This document shows, piece after piece, positions 17,425-25,309 of a DNA stretch of 34,516 nucleotides. Source of the stretch: an uncultured Flavobacteriales bacterium. GTDB lineage: Bacteria; Bacteroidota; Bacteroidia; Flavobacteriales_G; Salibacteraceae. The stretch is from positions 1 through 34,516 of the forward strand of contig CAJXZP010000043.1 of assembly GCA_913062955.1 (NCBI GenBank), written 5' to 3'. Position numbers and translations under genes: made by a program. The notes under the pieces were generated by a model. That model ran no database searches and was not told where the DNA came from. It saw nothing but the letters and a program-made list of their open reading frames with translations. Within the stretch, counting starts at the first letter, position 1. Each line of letters begins with the position of its first letter.

Positions 17425-17955
17425 TTAACGAGGTAAAATATTTGAAAACTCAAATTCCTTTATATAACTACCTACCGCAGCACCATAACTTTCTTCTCCC
17501 CATCTATCAATAGAGAGCATTTCTTTTGAACTTGGCTCTACATACATCCAATTCACTAGTTCTGAACCCTCTTCGTTATCATTTTCATAACAAATACCCA
17601 TACTAGATTCTTTACGATAATACGTTTTTCCTTTATAATCTAACCTATCTGGAGCTTCATCATTTTTGGTAATTTGATTAACTAAATTAGAGTTCACATC
17701 TTCCATAGCAATTTTTTGCCAGGTAGAACAAACTAATTCATCCTCCTCTTCCACACTCAAATACATGGTTTCATTACCGGCATCCATAAAATACTCTTTT
17801 GAAAAGAAATTATTTCCCCAATCGTAGGTATATACCTTTTTTACTTCCCAGGTTTTCATAAAATAATCTACCATGAAGCCTTTTTCTAGCTCATTTAAGG
17901 TGAAATTTATTTTAACCTCTGATTTCTTTTTCTTTAAAAAGTCGAATATTCCCAT
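17425..17955 (-). CDS. DUF4178 domain protein
   Basis: A 176-residue soluble protein, M-G-I-F-D-F-L-KKKK at the start, then a beta-rich segment. The parts FMVDYFMKTWEVKKVYTYDW, MYLSVEEEDELVC, and the end LSIDRWGEESYGAAVGSYIK with EFEFSNILP fit DUF4178: a W/Y motif, a structured repeat, then a final G-x-x-I-x-x-x-x-F pattern. DUF4178 proteins are often encoded beside DUF350, PspA-like and polyamine genes. The function is unknown. It lies 11 bases after the K+ channel gene and 10 bases before the lipoprotein gene. Confidence 0.75.
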   Translation of the reverse strand: MGIFDFLKKKKSEVKINFTLNELEKGFMVDYFMKTWEVKKVYTYDWGNNFFSKEYFMDAGNETMYLSVEEEDELVCSTWQKIAMEDVNSNLVNQITKNDEAPDRLDYKGKTYYRKESSMGICYENDNEEGSELVNWMYVEPSSKEMLSIDRWGEESYGAAVGSYIKEFEFSNILPR

Positions 17956-17966
17956 AATCTTAATTT

Positions 17967-18782
17967 TTAATGTTCACATCCACAATTGGGACATACCTGT
18001 TTTTTAGTTTTTTCTTCTTCGTTTAATTCCTCTGGTTTAGAAGCCGCAAATCCATTGGCTAAAATTCCCGCAGGGAGTGCAAATATTCCAATTCCTAAAA
18101 TGGCCATAAGTCCCGCCAAAAAACGACCTAAATCGGTCACGGGATACACATCTCCATAACCTACGGTAGTCAAAGTGGCTACCCCCCACCACATGGTAGC
18201 AGGGATACTCGAAAAGCTTTCTGGTTGTATTTCGTTCTCTACAAAATACATCAAACTAGAGGAAATCACCAATAAGGTTAATACGGCAAAAAGGGAAACA
18301 ACCAACTCTTCTCTAGAGGTTTCCATTACCCTTTTAATCTGTTTAAAAGCTTTATTGTATCTCGATAATTTCAATAATCGAAACAATCGTAATAAACGAA
18401 TTGCACGAACAATTCTGAAATCCGCTTTTATAAAGAACGGCAAGAAAGCAGGTAGGAATGAAATTAAATCCACCAAGGAGTAAAAGGAAAAGAAATAACT
18501 TATCCGACCAGTAATGGATTTATGGTACTTTGGGTTTTCGGTTATGGACCAAATCCTTAAGAGGTATTCGATAGAAAACACTCCAATTGAGAACCACTCA
18601 AAGACCAAAAAATAATCGCCAAAATCGGTACGAATCCATTTCACGGACTCCACAATTACTGAAACGACATTCAAGAATATTAAAGTGACAATAAAAATAT
18701 CTACCCGCCTACTCAAAAGGTCGTCTTTCGCCCCCTTTTCTAGGACCTGGTAACACCGTTTTTTTAAGCTCTTATACCCCAT
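17967..18782 (-). CDS. Voltage-gated-type potassium channel with CPNCGCEH tail
   Basis: A 271-residue six-helix ion channel. A voltage-sensor S4 is visible as RIVRAIRLLRLFRLLKLSR, with arginines every third residue, preceded by S1-S3 (IVTLIFLNVVSVIVES; FSIEYLLRIWS; FYSLVDLISFLPAF). The pore helix WWGVATL leads into the selectivity filter TVGYGD (206-211), followed by S6 (LMAILGIGIFALPAGILANG). Filter and S4 are intact, so K+ selectivity and voltage response are likely. The C-terminus EEKTKKQVCPNCGCEH ends in a cysteine/histidine cluster that could bind a metal or sense redox. The start overlaps the end of speD by 11 bases, coupling the two. Confidence 0.92.
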   Translation of the reverse strand: MGYKSLKKRCYQVLEKGAKDDLLSRRVDIFIVTLIFLNVVSVIVESVKWIRTDFGDYFLVFEWFSIGVFSIEYLLRIWSITENPKYHKSITGRISYFFSFYSLVDLISFLPAFLPFFIKADFRIVRAIRLLRLFRLLKLSRYNKAFKQIKRVMETSREELVVSLFAVLTLLVISSSLMYFVENEIQPESFSSIPATMWWGVATLTTVGYGDVYPVTDLGRFLAGLMAILGIGIFALPAGILANGFAASKPEELNEEEKTKKQVCPNCGCEH

Positions 18783-19146
18783 CTGCTTCTTTTAACTGAG
18801 GAATAAAGCCACGTTTAACGGTGGTGTAACTTGGTGATTTGGAATGTAGTTTATCGACCAAATAATGGTACGTTTTCAAGTAATCCATACTGGTATTACA
18901 TGTAAAAAAATCGACCGCAGCATACCCGTGTTCTGGCCAGGTATGAATGGCTAAATGACTCTCTGCCACTACTACTACACCGGTAACTCCCTGGGGAGCA
19001 AACTGATGAAAAACAGACTTAATAATGGTAGCTTTAGACGCTAATGCGGCTTCTTCCATAACGACTTCCAATCGTTTTAAATCATCCAATGTTTCTACGG
19101 AACAATCCGAAAACTCCATCAAAATATGTACACCCAATTCATTCAT
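18772..19146 (-). CDS. speD: S-adenosylmethionine decarboxylase proenzyme
   Basis: A 124-residue prokaryotic short-form (class 1B) pyruvoyl-dependent S-adenosylmethionine decarboxylase. It makes decarboxylated SAM, the aminopropyl donor used by the SpeE enzymes at 8863-10404 and 14255-15790. The block VVVAESHLAIHTWPEHGYAA includes the autocleavage site between E62 and S63, so S63 becomes the pyruvoyl group; H68 and C83 (DFFTC) are in the expected catalytic places, and all three agree with the numbering I recall for the Thermotoga maritima enzyme. Length fits the family. It is the only speD in the window and is translationally linked to the K+ channel gene by an 11-base overlap. A separate promoter may lie at 19181-19188. 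Confidence 0.95.
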   Translation of the reverse strand: MNELGVHILMEFSDCSVETLDDLKRLEVVMEEAALASKATIIKSVFHQFAPQGVTGVVVVAESHLAIHTWPEHGYAAVDFFTCNTSMDYLKTYHYLVDKLHSKSPSYTTVKRGFIPQLKEADGV

Positions 19147-19180
19147 TATATCCCCACTGTTTCGATCCTTAACTACCCCA

Positions 19181-19188
19181 CAAAAATA
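19181..19188 (-). promoter_or_regulatory. Possible -7 box (TATTTTTG) for speD
   Basis: On the minus strand, TATTTTTG matches the Bacteroidota -7 consensus TAnnTTTG. It lies about 35 bases before the speD ATG in a 68-base gap. No good TTG -33 box stands at the usual distance, so support is modest. Confidence 0.35.
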
Positions 19189-19214
19189 GACTTCAAGTTT
19201 AGATTATACCATGG

Positions 19215-19685
19215 TTAAAATAACCAATCCAATAAACGGATCATTAAACTTTTCTCCGGTTCAAAACCAGGGGTATTTTTTAACTCCGTTAATTTTTCTT
19301 CAAACTTTTCAAATTTGATAAATTTATTCAAGTGATTGGCCATATAACTGGTCAATGCTTCCACTTCATGTTTAGGCAAACCCAATGAAATACCTAATTC
19401 CGAACATAGCTTAATTTCTTTATCATGCGCTTGCATATCCATTTTCATCATGGTTAGTATGCGCCAAAAATACTCCACCTTTTCTTCATAGGTTTCTGGG
19501 GGTATTATTTCAAAGGAGTCCAAGTCATTTTTCATTACAGAAATCATGGCATGATCCACCCCTAATGTATTGGACAACATGGTGATATTCATTTGTTCGA
19601 AATGATTCACATGATCATCTATTCTTGCCATTTTTATTAATGCAAGAATCAGGGAGGTTTTAGCATCTACAGTTACGGTACTCAT
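19215..19685 (-). CDS. TerB-like protein 2
   Basis: A 156-residue all-helical protein resembling the TerB/tellurite-resistance and DjlA N-terminal fold. The motifs are ALIKMARIDDHVNHFEQ and ILTMMKMDMQAHDKEIKLC, which line up with ALIKIAKADGK-like and ILTMMSLDMDANEEEIKIC in the gene just upstream, so the two are paralogues. The first acidic loop (IDDHVN) lacks the standard DG. Its C-terminal ~35 residues (KFEKFEEKLTELKNTPGFEP) are an extension. TerB proteins are thought to work at membrane-linked stress complexes. The gene starts 17 bases after a strong hairpin (19703-19726), so its expression may depend on read-through. Confidence 0.72.
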   Translation of the reverse strand: MSTVTVDAKTSLILALIKMARIDDHVNHFEQMNITMLSNTLGVDHAMISVMKNDLDSFEIIPPETYEEKVEYFWRILTMMKMDMQAHDKEIKLCSELGISLGLPKHEVEALTSYMANHLNKFIKFEKFEEKLTELKNTPGFEPEKSLMIRLLDWLF

Positions 19686-19702
19686 TTGATTGGGTTTTAA
19701 AA

Positions 19703-19726
19703 AAGGCCAAAGAAAACTTTGGCCTT
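19703..19726 (-). terminator. Strong hairpin with U-tract between the two TerB genes
   Basis: AAGGCCAAAG, loop AAAA, CTTTGGCCTT is a perfect 10-base stem. Read on the minus strand it is followed by TTTTTT, two of which lie in the stem base, so it fits an intrinsic terminator. It lies 10 bases after the stop of TerB-like protein 1 and 17 bases before the ATG of protein 2, inside an otherwise tight cluster. It may end the upstream transcript or limit read-through. Confidence 0.75.
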
Positions 19727-19736
19727 GATTTATTAA

Positions 19737-20132
19737 TTACGCGATAGCCGCAGCTATTTGATCTTTGGTTATTACGTTATTGACGTTATCTACGCTAAGT
19801 TTAATGGCTTTATCCACTTGCTCCTTGGTAAAACCAATGAGCTCGCCTAAATGGGCACAAATTTTGATTTCTTCCTCATTGGCATCCATATCTAAACTCA
19901 TCATGGTAAGGATATCATACAAAGCGTTCATTCTTCCCTCTGCGGTCACCGGAGTTTCTTCCTTTACAGATTCTATATTCAACACGACTTCATTAAATTC
20001 GTTACTACTCACGCCTAATTTAATGGCGACAGATTTCACGAAAATCACTTCTTCTTGGGTTAATTTACCATCTGCCTTAGCGATTTTAATCAAATTGGCA
20101 ACATGAAATTTCTTGGCTTCTTTAGTGGTCAT
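19737..20132 (-). CDS. TerB-like protein 1
   Basis: A 131-residue helical protein of the TerB type. The first acidic loop IAKADGKLTQEE has the classic D-G-x-L-x-x-x-E spacing; the second, LDMDANEEEI, follows ILTMMS. The chosen ATG at 20132 (MTTKEAKKFHVAN) aligns with the start of the paralogue at 19685, leaves 16 bases to the preceding small gene and avoids overlapping it; a longer frame from 20183 would overlap the 46-codon ORF. TerB-like proteins bind metals in some families and are tied to phage, metal and membrane stress, but the precise role is not established. It lies between the AAA+ ATPase module and the downstream polyamine/K+ channel module. Confidence 0.77.
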   Translation of the reverse strand: MTTKEAKKFHVANLIKIAKADGKLTQEEVIFVKSVAIKLGVSSNEFNEVVLNIESVKEETPVTAEGRMNALYDILTMMSLDMDANEEEIKICAHLGELIGFTKEQVDKAIKLSVDNVNNVITKDQIAAAIA

Positions 20133-20148
20133 ATATTCTATTTTATGG

Positions 20149-20289
20149 TTATTTAAACTTATTATTTTTATAGCGATATCCAATCCAGGCTCCTATTCCT
20201 AAAATCAAAACAATAAACCCTACTTTAAATGCCAATTGATAAATTAGCATGACGGCTAGCACGATTATTACGACTCTTAATATGCTCAT
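20149..20289 (-). CDS. 46-residue small membrane protein
   Basis: A short ORF in the gap between the giant ATPase and TerB genes, ATG at 20289, TAA at 20149-20151. It has one or two hydrophobic helices: VVIIVLAVMLIYQLAF, then VGFIVLILGIGAWIGY, ending in a basic YKNNKFK tail. The spacing supports it: 19 bases after the ATPase stop and 16 before the TerB start. No known family is recognised. Small membrane proteins often tune or tether larger complexes, so it may link the AAA+ ATPase to the membrane, but that is inference. Confidence 0.65.
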   Translation of the reverse strand: MSILRVVIIVLAVMLIYQLAFKVGFIVLILGIGAWIGYRYKNNKFK

Positions 20290-20308
20290 GATTTATTTAA
20301 TTACATTC

Positions 20309-23300
20309 CTATTTTGAATCGGATAATACATCTTTAATTCCTATTAATCCATCCGATACCGACTCCATTTGTGCTAATATCATCGTCATTTGATTTTGAT
20401 TTTCACCAAAGCCTTGCATCTTCTGGTTTCGTTGAAACTTCGTTTTGATTTCTTCCCAACGAATTTGTTCTTCTTGAGTGATCCAACCTACCATTTCTTT
20501 AAACTTTAACAAATTGGCTTCTGCACTAGTTGTTAAAGTTTGCGATTCACTTTCGTACGCGCTCAATAATATGGTTTTCAATTCCGCATCATTCATTATA
20601 GGAATAATTTTCTCCGCAATTTTATTCATATTCCGATACGAGCCTTGCAATTTAAAAGACGGTTCTACTCGATATTGATCTTCCATTGCGGCCGATTTGA
20701 TGTATTGCATATTCACCTTCAAAATTACATCTCTCACGACAAATAGCTTTTGAATAACAGCTACATAATCGTTAATTTCATCCACCGAATGGTTCGACTC
20801 AAAATCAAGTCCGTCTCTACTTCCTGATTCGGCCATCTTGATCAGGGTATACAGGTCTTTTTGGCTTTTACCCGCAAGTTTACCCAAAGTAGCATTGGAG
20901 GTTAAACAGTTTTCGATGTAACTCGATTCAAAGGCATCGCTGGTATCTCCAATAATATCACCGAGGTTATAGATGTCCGCTCTATTGGCCAACATATCTG
21001 GAATTTTAAATTTATCTCCACTCTCGGTATAGGGGTTACCCGCCATCACCACACATACTTTCTTCCCTCTTAAATCATATGTTTTTGAACGTCCTTTATA
21101 CACCCCTTCAATTTTACGTTGCCCATCACTTAAGGAAATGAATTTTTGCAAAAACTCCGGGTGACAGTGTTGAATATCATCCAAATAAATCATGACATTA
21201 TCGCCCATTTCAAAACCTAAATTAAGTTTTTGAATTTCTTCACGAGCTCCCGCATTGGGTGCTTGTTCGGGATCTAACGAAGTGGTTTCATGCCCTAGAG
21301 AGGGACCATTAATTTTTAAGAATATGATACCGAGTCGGCTAGCGATATACTCCATCAAGGTAGTTTTCCCGTAACCTGGAGGAGAAATCAGTAATAACAT
21401 TCCCATTAAATCGGTCCGTTTGTTTTCACCTGCAGTTCCGATTTGTTTGGCCAAGTTATCTCCAATAATGGGAAGGTAAACCGAATTGATTAATTTGTTC
21501 CGTACAAAGGAACTCATTACTCGGGGTTTTAAATCCGCTAGTTTTAAATCTTCTTTGTACGATTCTATATAGTGTTTTTTTAAGTTTTTAAACTGAATAA
21601 ACGCAGGGATATCTACCGCCATAAACTGAGATAATCGTTCGGTAAACTCTTTGTAATCAACCACCATTTTTTGGTTAACCACCCGTTGATGGGTGCCATT
21701 CAAACCTGTTACAGACTTCACTAAAGTGGTATCTACCATTTGGTTTTTATGTACCGATTGGGTGACTAATAAAATGGACGCTTCATTAATCAGATCGGGA
21801 CTTACCGCTGTATCTGTTTCAGAATAGGCTTTTAGCCAGCTTTTGACAATAGAGAATTTTGCAGCTGATTTACTTAAACTCCCTACGGAAGTCTTGAAGG
21901 TTTTACTTAACTGATTATCATTCAGATAATCTTGAAAACCGGTACATAAATCAATCGCTTCCTTACCATTACTAAAGGTATTATTTGTGGCTAATTCAAT
22001 AAACAAATAACGAGAGGCCTCCAACATATCTACTTCGGTAAACAGATGCTCGGAAGTGGCGAATCCCTTAATTTCCACCGCTAATTTTTGAATTAAATCG
22101 TCAAAAACACGGGTATTTGGAAAAGCTTCAATGATGTTTCCTACGGCTTTGATTTGATGATTAATCAAAGCTTTGGTATCATCAGACACATACAATTCCC
22201 AATAAAACGCAGCACATACCCGGACATTGGGAGCGAATTTTAAAATCCCACCATAATGCGACATTTGAACGAGCTCTTTCAAAATGACCAAAGCATCCCG
22301 ATCATGCACCCCTTTCACATAGCCTTCTTCGTAACGGGGGGCCATGATTGTGCTCACAAAGTCCAAGAGTTTCTCATCGGACCAAGTAATCACATCGGCT
22401 ACTACATGCGGTGGATTACGTAATTCTTCAAAAACAATCCAAGCCAAATACTCGGCTCTATACACGTTTTTGTTTTCGGAAACGACTACCTGATCCCATA
22501 CCGAACGGGTAGCTAAGAACTCTTCTTTTTCAATTACCTCAAAGAAATTGGTACCTGTAATATGGAAATACATTTCCTTATTACGAGGTACGATCGATAA
22601 ATCTAAATTTTGGTTATTGACAGAAAATTGGTGCTTGCCAAAATTGATAATTCCTTCCCCTGAATATAATTCCGTTTTATCACGTAATTGACGTGCCGCC
22701 TCTTCTTTCGTGGATTTCAGTTTACTCTGAATATCATCCGATTTTACGGTATCTCCAATCTCGATAAGTTCGTCAATAATGTTCCGAAGTTTATCCACCA
22801 TTAAATCGGAGGCCATATAACTATGAATGGCATTCATACTATCTAAGGCTGCTAAACGACTGGCTACGCCAGAAATAATGCGATCGGCAGAAGATTGTAG
22901 TCTGGCGGTTTTCTTATTAAGTTTTTCGATGAGATATACCTTTCGAGATTCAAAGGCATTATAGATTTCTTCTCGTTTTTCGGAAATCTTCTTTAAATAC
23001 TCGTCAAAATCACTGAATTTACCTTCTAGTTCTTCTAATTGAATCAGTAATTTGGTCAAGTACTCCTCACATTTCTGACTGGTATCCGAAATATCTAAGT
23101 AATTGACAACTCCCTGGCTAATTAAACGCAATTGCGAATGAAATACCGCCTCGCCTTCCTCCAATTGCAGTTCTTTACGTTTCCGTTTTAGTACCGCACT
23201 TATTTGATTGAATCGAGAGTAGATCTCCGAGATATTGTTAATGATTTTTGTGGTTTGGGTCGCATCTTCAATTTTTAGATCACTGACTACCTCAATTAAC

Positions 23301-25198
23301 ATTTCGAGTTCTTTAGATGTTCTCAAAACACCTTCTTCCAGCTCGCTTACTTCAATCCCTTTTTTTACCGTTTCAATGGAATGATTAAAACCATCAATTT
23401 TTTCATGGTAAAAGGATAAAGCTCCCTCCTTTAAAAGAAAATCCACACATTGATTCGAAACTTTTTCGTTTTGTTTGGCTAATTCTTCCTCGTATGTTTG
23501 GATGAGATTTACATCTACATAGCGTAAATCATTTAAGGAAATCACTTCTCCCCGAGCCACACGTAATTGGGCAATTAATTGCACAAATTCGTTAACATGC
23601 TCTTTTTTAGCGGTTTTTATATCCGACATCAAATCGTTAAACTTGATGCTAAAGTTATTTTGCTCTTCTAAGGTGCTTTTTTTGATTTTCACCACCTTAT
23701 CAAATTCATCAATAGCTAAAGAAGCAGAAGCCTTTATCTCTAGTAATGGCTCCGATAAATTCTGGGTTTCAGAATCCGTCAACCAATAGTACGAATCCAC
23801 TATATCGGTGGTTTTCTTAACTAAATCGACATATAGATTTGCGTAGGAATCCTCTTTAGAGAGCAAGTTCAATACCTCATGGCATTCGGCCATGGCACGC
23901 ACCACATCTTTATTCCCAATCTTAGCGATTAAAGAGCTTGAATTTACGGTTGTTGGTTCATTATTACTTTCAAATGGGGTTTGCCATATTTGAACCACAT
24001 GATGATTCTGAGGGTCTTCTTCTCCTTTGAAATAGCATAATTCTCCATCTGGGAACAAAGAGTAACCGTGACAAACGGTGGGAATATTGACTTGTTGAGA
24101 AATCAAGTTATATAACAACAAAGCATAAGTTCCGGATTGAAGATCACTAAAAATATACAGGAAGTCTTCTCCATTAGGGGAAGCAACGGTTTCTTGAAAT
24201 TGCATAGGTGCACTATCCAAATCAAAAATTTTGTACTCTCCGGTTTGTAGGTAAAACCCTTTGGGGAATATGACCCCATGATCATCGGGTAATAACACAC
24301 ATGAATTTCCAATTTCATCTACTCGAACTGCTTCCGCGATTTTACTGTTGTAGATTATGTAACGAAAAGAATTTTCTTTATAGGGTTTAATTTTTAGAAA
24401 AACTAGATTTCCAACAATAGCGTAAAAAACCTCGGCATCATCTAAAGTTTGATCGGCATAATCTACCGGTTCATTGTAAATTCCTTTACCATCCGCTGTA
24501 TTATCCTCAATTTTGATGGTTAAATCTCCCTTTACGGTTTCTACAAATACCAGATCCTCGATAGAAATATGCGGATGAATACCATCCCGATACATATTTC
24601 GAGTCGTCCGTTTCCATGTAAATTCATGTTGATTGGGATAAACAACCTCATGATCACTCCGATTATCGATGTATTCTAAGCCCTCCTCTAATACCCGCCA
24701 TTTAAAGGACTTAAAGTCATTGGCATCCTTACCGATTTGGAATACCATGTAGAGATACGGACCTAGTTCTGCAAATTTTGAAAACTGTGTTTCTTTATAG
24801 TATTTGTATAACTCGCTAAAATCGGCTAAAAATTTAGCGGAGTTGATCAGCTTATTGTCTTTAACATGAAACGCATGTTCTTGGTATTCATATACACTAA
24901 ATACATCATTAATATGTGTTTCGGTCCGCAAGCCCATATGCACATTGTACCCAAAAATGAATTGGTCGCCTATCGAAACCATATCTCTAGGAATGCACTT
25001 ATTATCGGTGGTGATTCGTTCGGTTGCTAACAGTTTGGTTTCTACGGCACCGAAAACTTTCTTTCTAGCAGAATTTAATTCCGCTAGACGAGTTTGCAAT
25101 TCATCCCCGTGTTTGTTTAACCTATTCTGAATAATTTCATAGGTGCCCTGCTCCAGGGTGGATGTATTTTTATTTTCGTCTTCTACTGAATCTGACAT
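20309..25198 (-). CDS. Giant AAA+ ATPase with coiled coils (DNA repair ATPase-type annotation)
   Basis: A 1629-residue cytoplasmic protein of the class often labelled DNA repair ATPase, though nothing here proves a DNA role. Order: an N-terminal short coil ~15-45; a beta-rich region ~60-420; long coiled coils ~500-860 rich in E/K/L; a helical middle; and a MoxR-like AAA+ module ~1255-1480. In the module: Walker A SPPGYGKTT (K1278), Walker B YLDD (D1340, D1341), sensor-1 AGNPY (N1388), and an arginine-finger candidate in LANRAD (R1406). The C-terminal ~100 residues are again helical. ATP hydrolysis looks intact. Placed behind flotillin and PspA and ahead of TerB, it is probably a remodelling engine for the membrane complex. 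It starts 111 bases after the flotillin gene. Confidence 0.85.
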   Translation of the reverse strand: MSDSVEDENKNTSTLEQGTYEIIQNRLNKHGDELQTRLAELNSARKKVFGAVETKLLATERITTDNKCIPRDMVSIGDQFIFGYNVHMGLRTETHINDVFSVYEYQEHAFHVKDNKLINSAKFLADFSELYKYYKETQFSKFAELGPYLYMVFQIGKDANDFKSFKWRVLEEGLEYIDNRSDHEVVYPNQHEFTWKRTTRNMYRDGIHPHISIEDLVFVETVKGDLTIKIEDNTADGKGIYNEPVDYADQTLDDAEVFYAIVGNLVFLKIKPYKENSFRYIIYNSKIAEAVRVDEIGNSCVLLPDDHGVIFPKGFYLQTGEYKIFDLDSAPMQFQETVASPNGEDFLYIFSDLQSGTYALLLYNLISQQVNIPTVCHGYSLFPDGELCYFKGEEDPQNHHVVQIWQTPFESNNEPTTVNSSSLIAKIGNKDVVRAMAECHEVLNLLSKEDSYANLYVDLVKKTTDIVDSYYWLTDSETQNLSEPLLEIKASASLAIDEFDKVVKIKKSTLEEQNNFSIKFNDLMSDIKTAKKEHVNEFVQLIAQLRVARGEVISLNDLRYVDVNLIQTYEEELAKQNEKVSNQCVDFLLKEGALSFYHEKIDGFNHSIETVKKGIEVSELEEGVLRTSKELEMLIEVVSDLKIEDATQTTKIINNISEIYSRFNQISAVLKRKRKELQLEEGEAVFHSQLRLISQGVVNYLDISDTSQKCEEYLTKLLIQLEELEGKFSDFDEYLKKISEKREEIYNAFESRKVYLIEKLNKKTARLQSSADRIISGVASRLAALDSMNAIHSYMASDLMVDKLRNIIDELIEIGDTVKSDDIQSKLKSTKEEAARQLRDKTELYSGEGIINFGKHQFSVNNQNLDLSIVPRNKEMYFHITGTNFFEVIEKEEFLATRSVWDQVVVSENKNVYRAEYLAWIVFEELRNPPHVVADVITWSDEKLLDFVSTIMAPRYEEGYVKGVHDRDALVILKELVQMSHYGGILKFAPNVRVCAAFYWELYVSDDTKALINHQIKAVGNIIEAFPNTRVFDDLIQKLAVEIKGFATSEHLFTEVDMLEASRYLFIELATNNTFSNGKEAIDLCTGFQDYLNDNQLSKTFKTSVGSLSKSAAKFSIVKSWLKAYSETDTAVSPDLINEASILLVTQSVHKNQMVDTTLVKSVTGLNGTHQRVVNQKMVVDYKEFTERLSQFMAVDIPAFIQFKNLKKHYIESYKEDLKLADLKPRVMSSFVRNKLINSVYLPIIGDNLAKQIGTAGENKRTDLMGMLLLISPPGYGKTTLMEYIASRLGIIFLKINGPSLGHETTSLDPEQAPNAGAREEIQKLNLGFEMGDNVMIYLDDIQHCHPEFLQKFISLSDGQRKIEGVYKGRSKTYDLRGKKVCVVMAGNPYTESGDKFKIPDMLANRADIYNLGDIIGDTSDAFESSYIENCLTSNATLGKLAGKSQKDLYTLIKMAESGSRDGLDFESNHSVDEINDYVAVIQKLFVVRDVILKVNMQYIKSAAMEDQYRVEPSFKLQGSYRNMNKIAEKIIPIMNDAELKTILLSAYESESQTLTTSAEANLLKFKEMVGWITQEEQIRWEEIKTKFQRNQKMQGFGENQNQMTMILAQMESVSDGLIGIKDVLSDSK

Positions 25199-25309
25199 GT
25201 AAATAAATTAATGATTGGAAAATAGAAGGAATAGTCCCTCGAAATACTCTGTAATGTCTACATTCCCCAACTAATGAGAAATGCAGACACAGAAAGAAGT
25301 ATGTATTTT

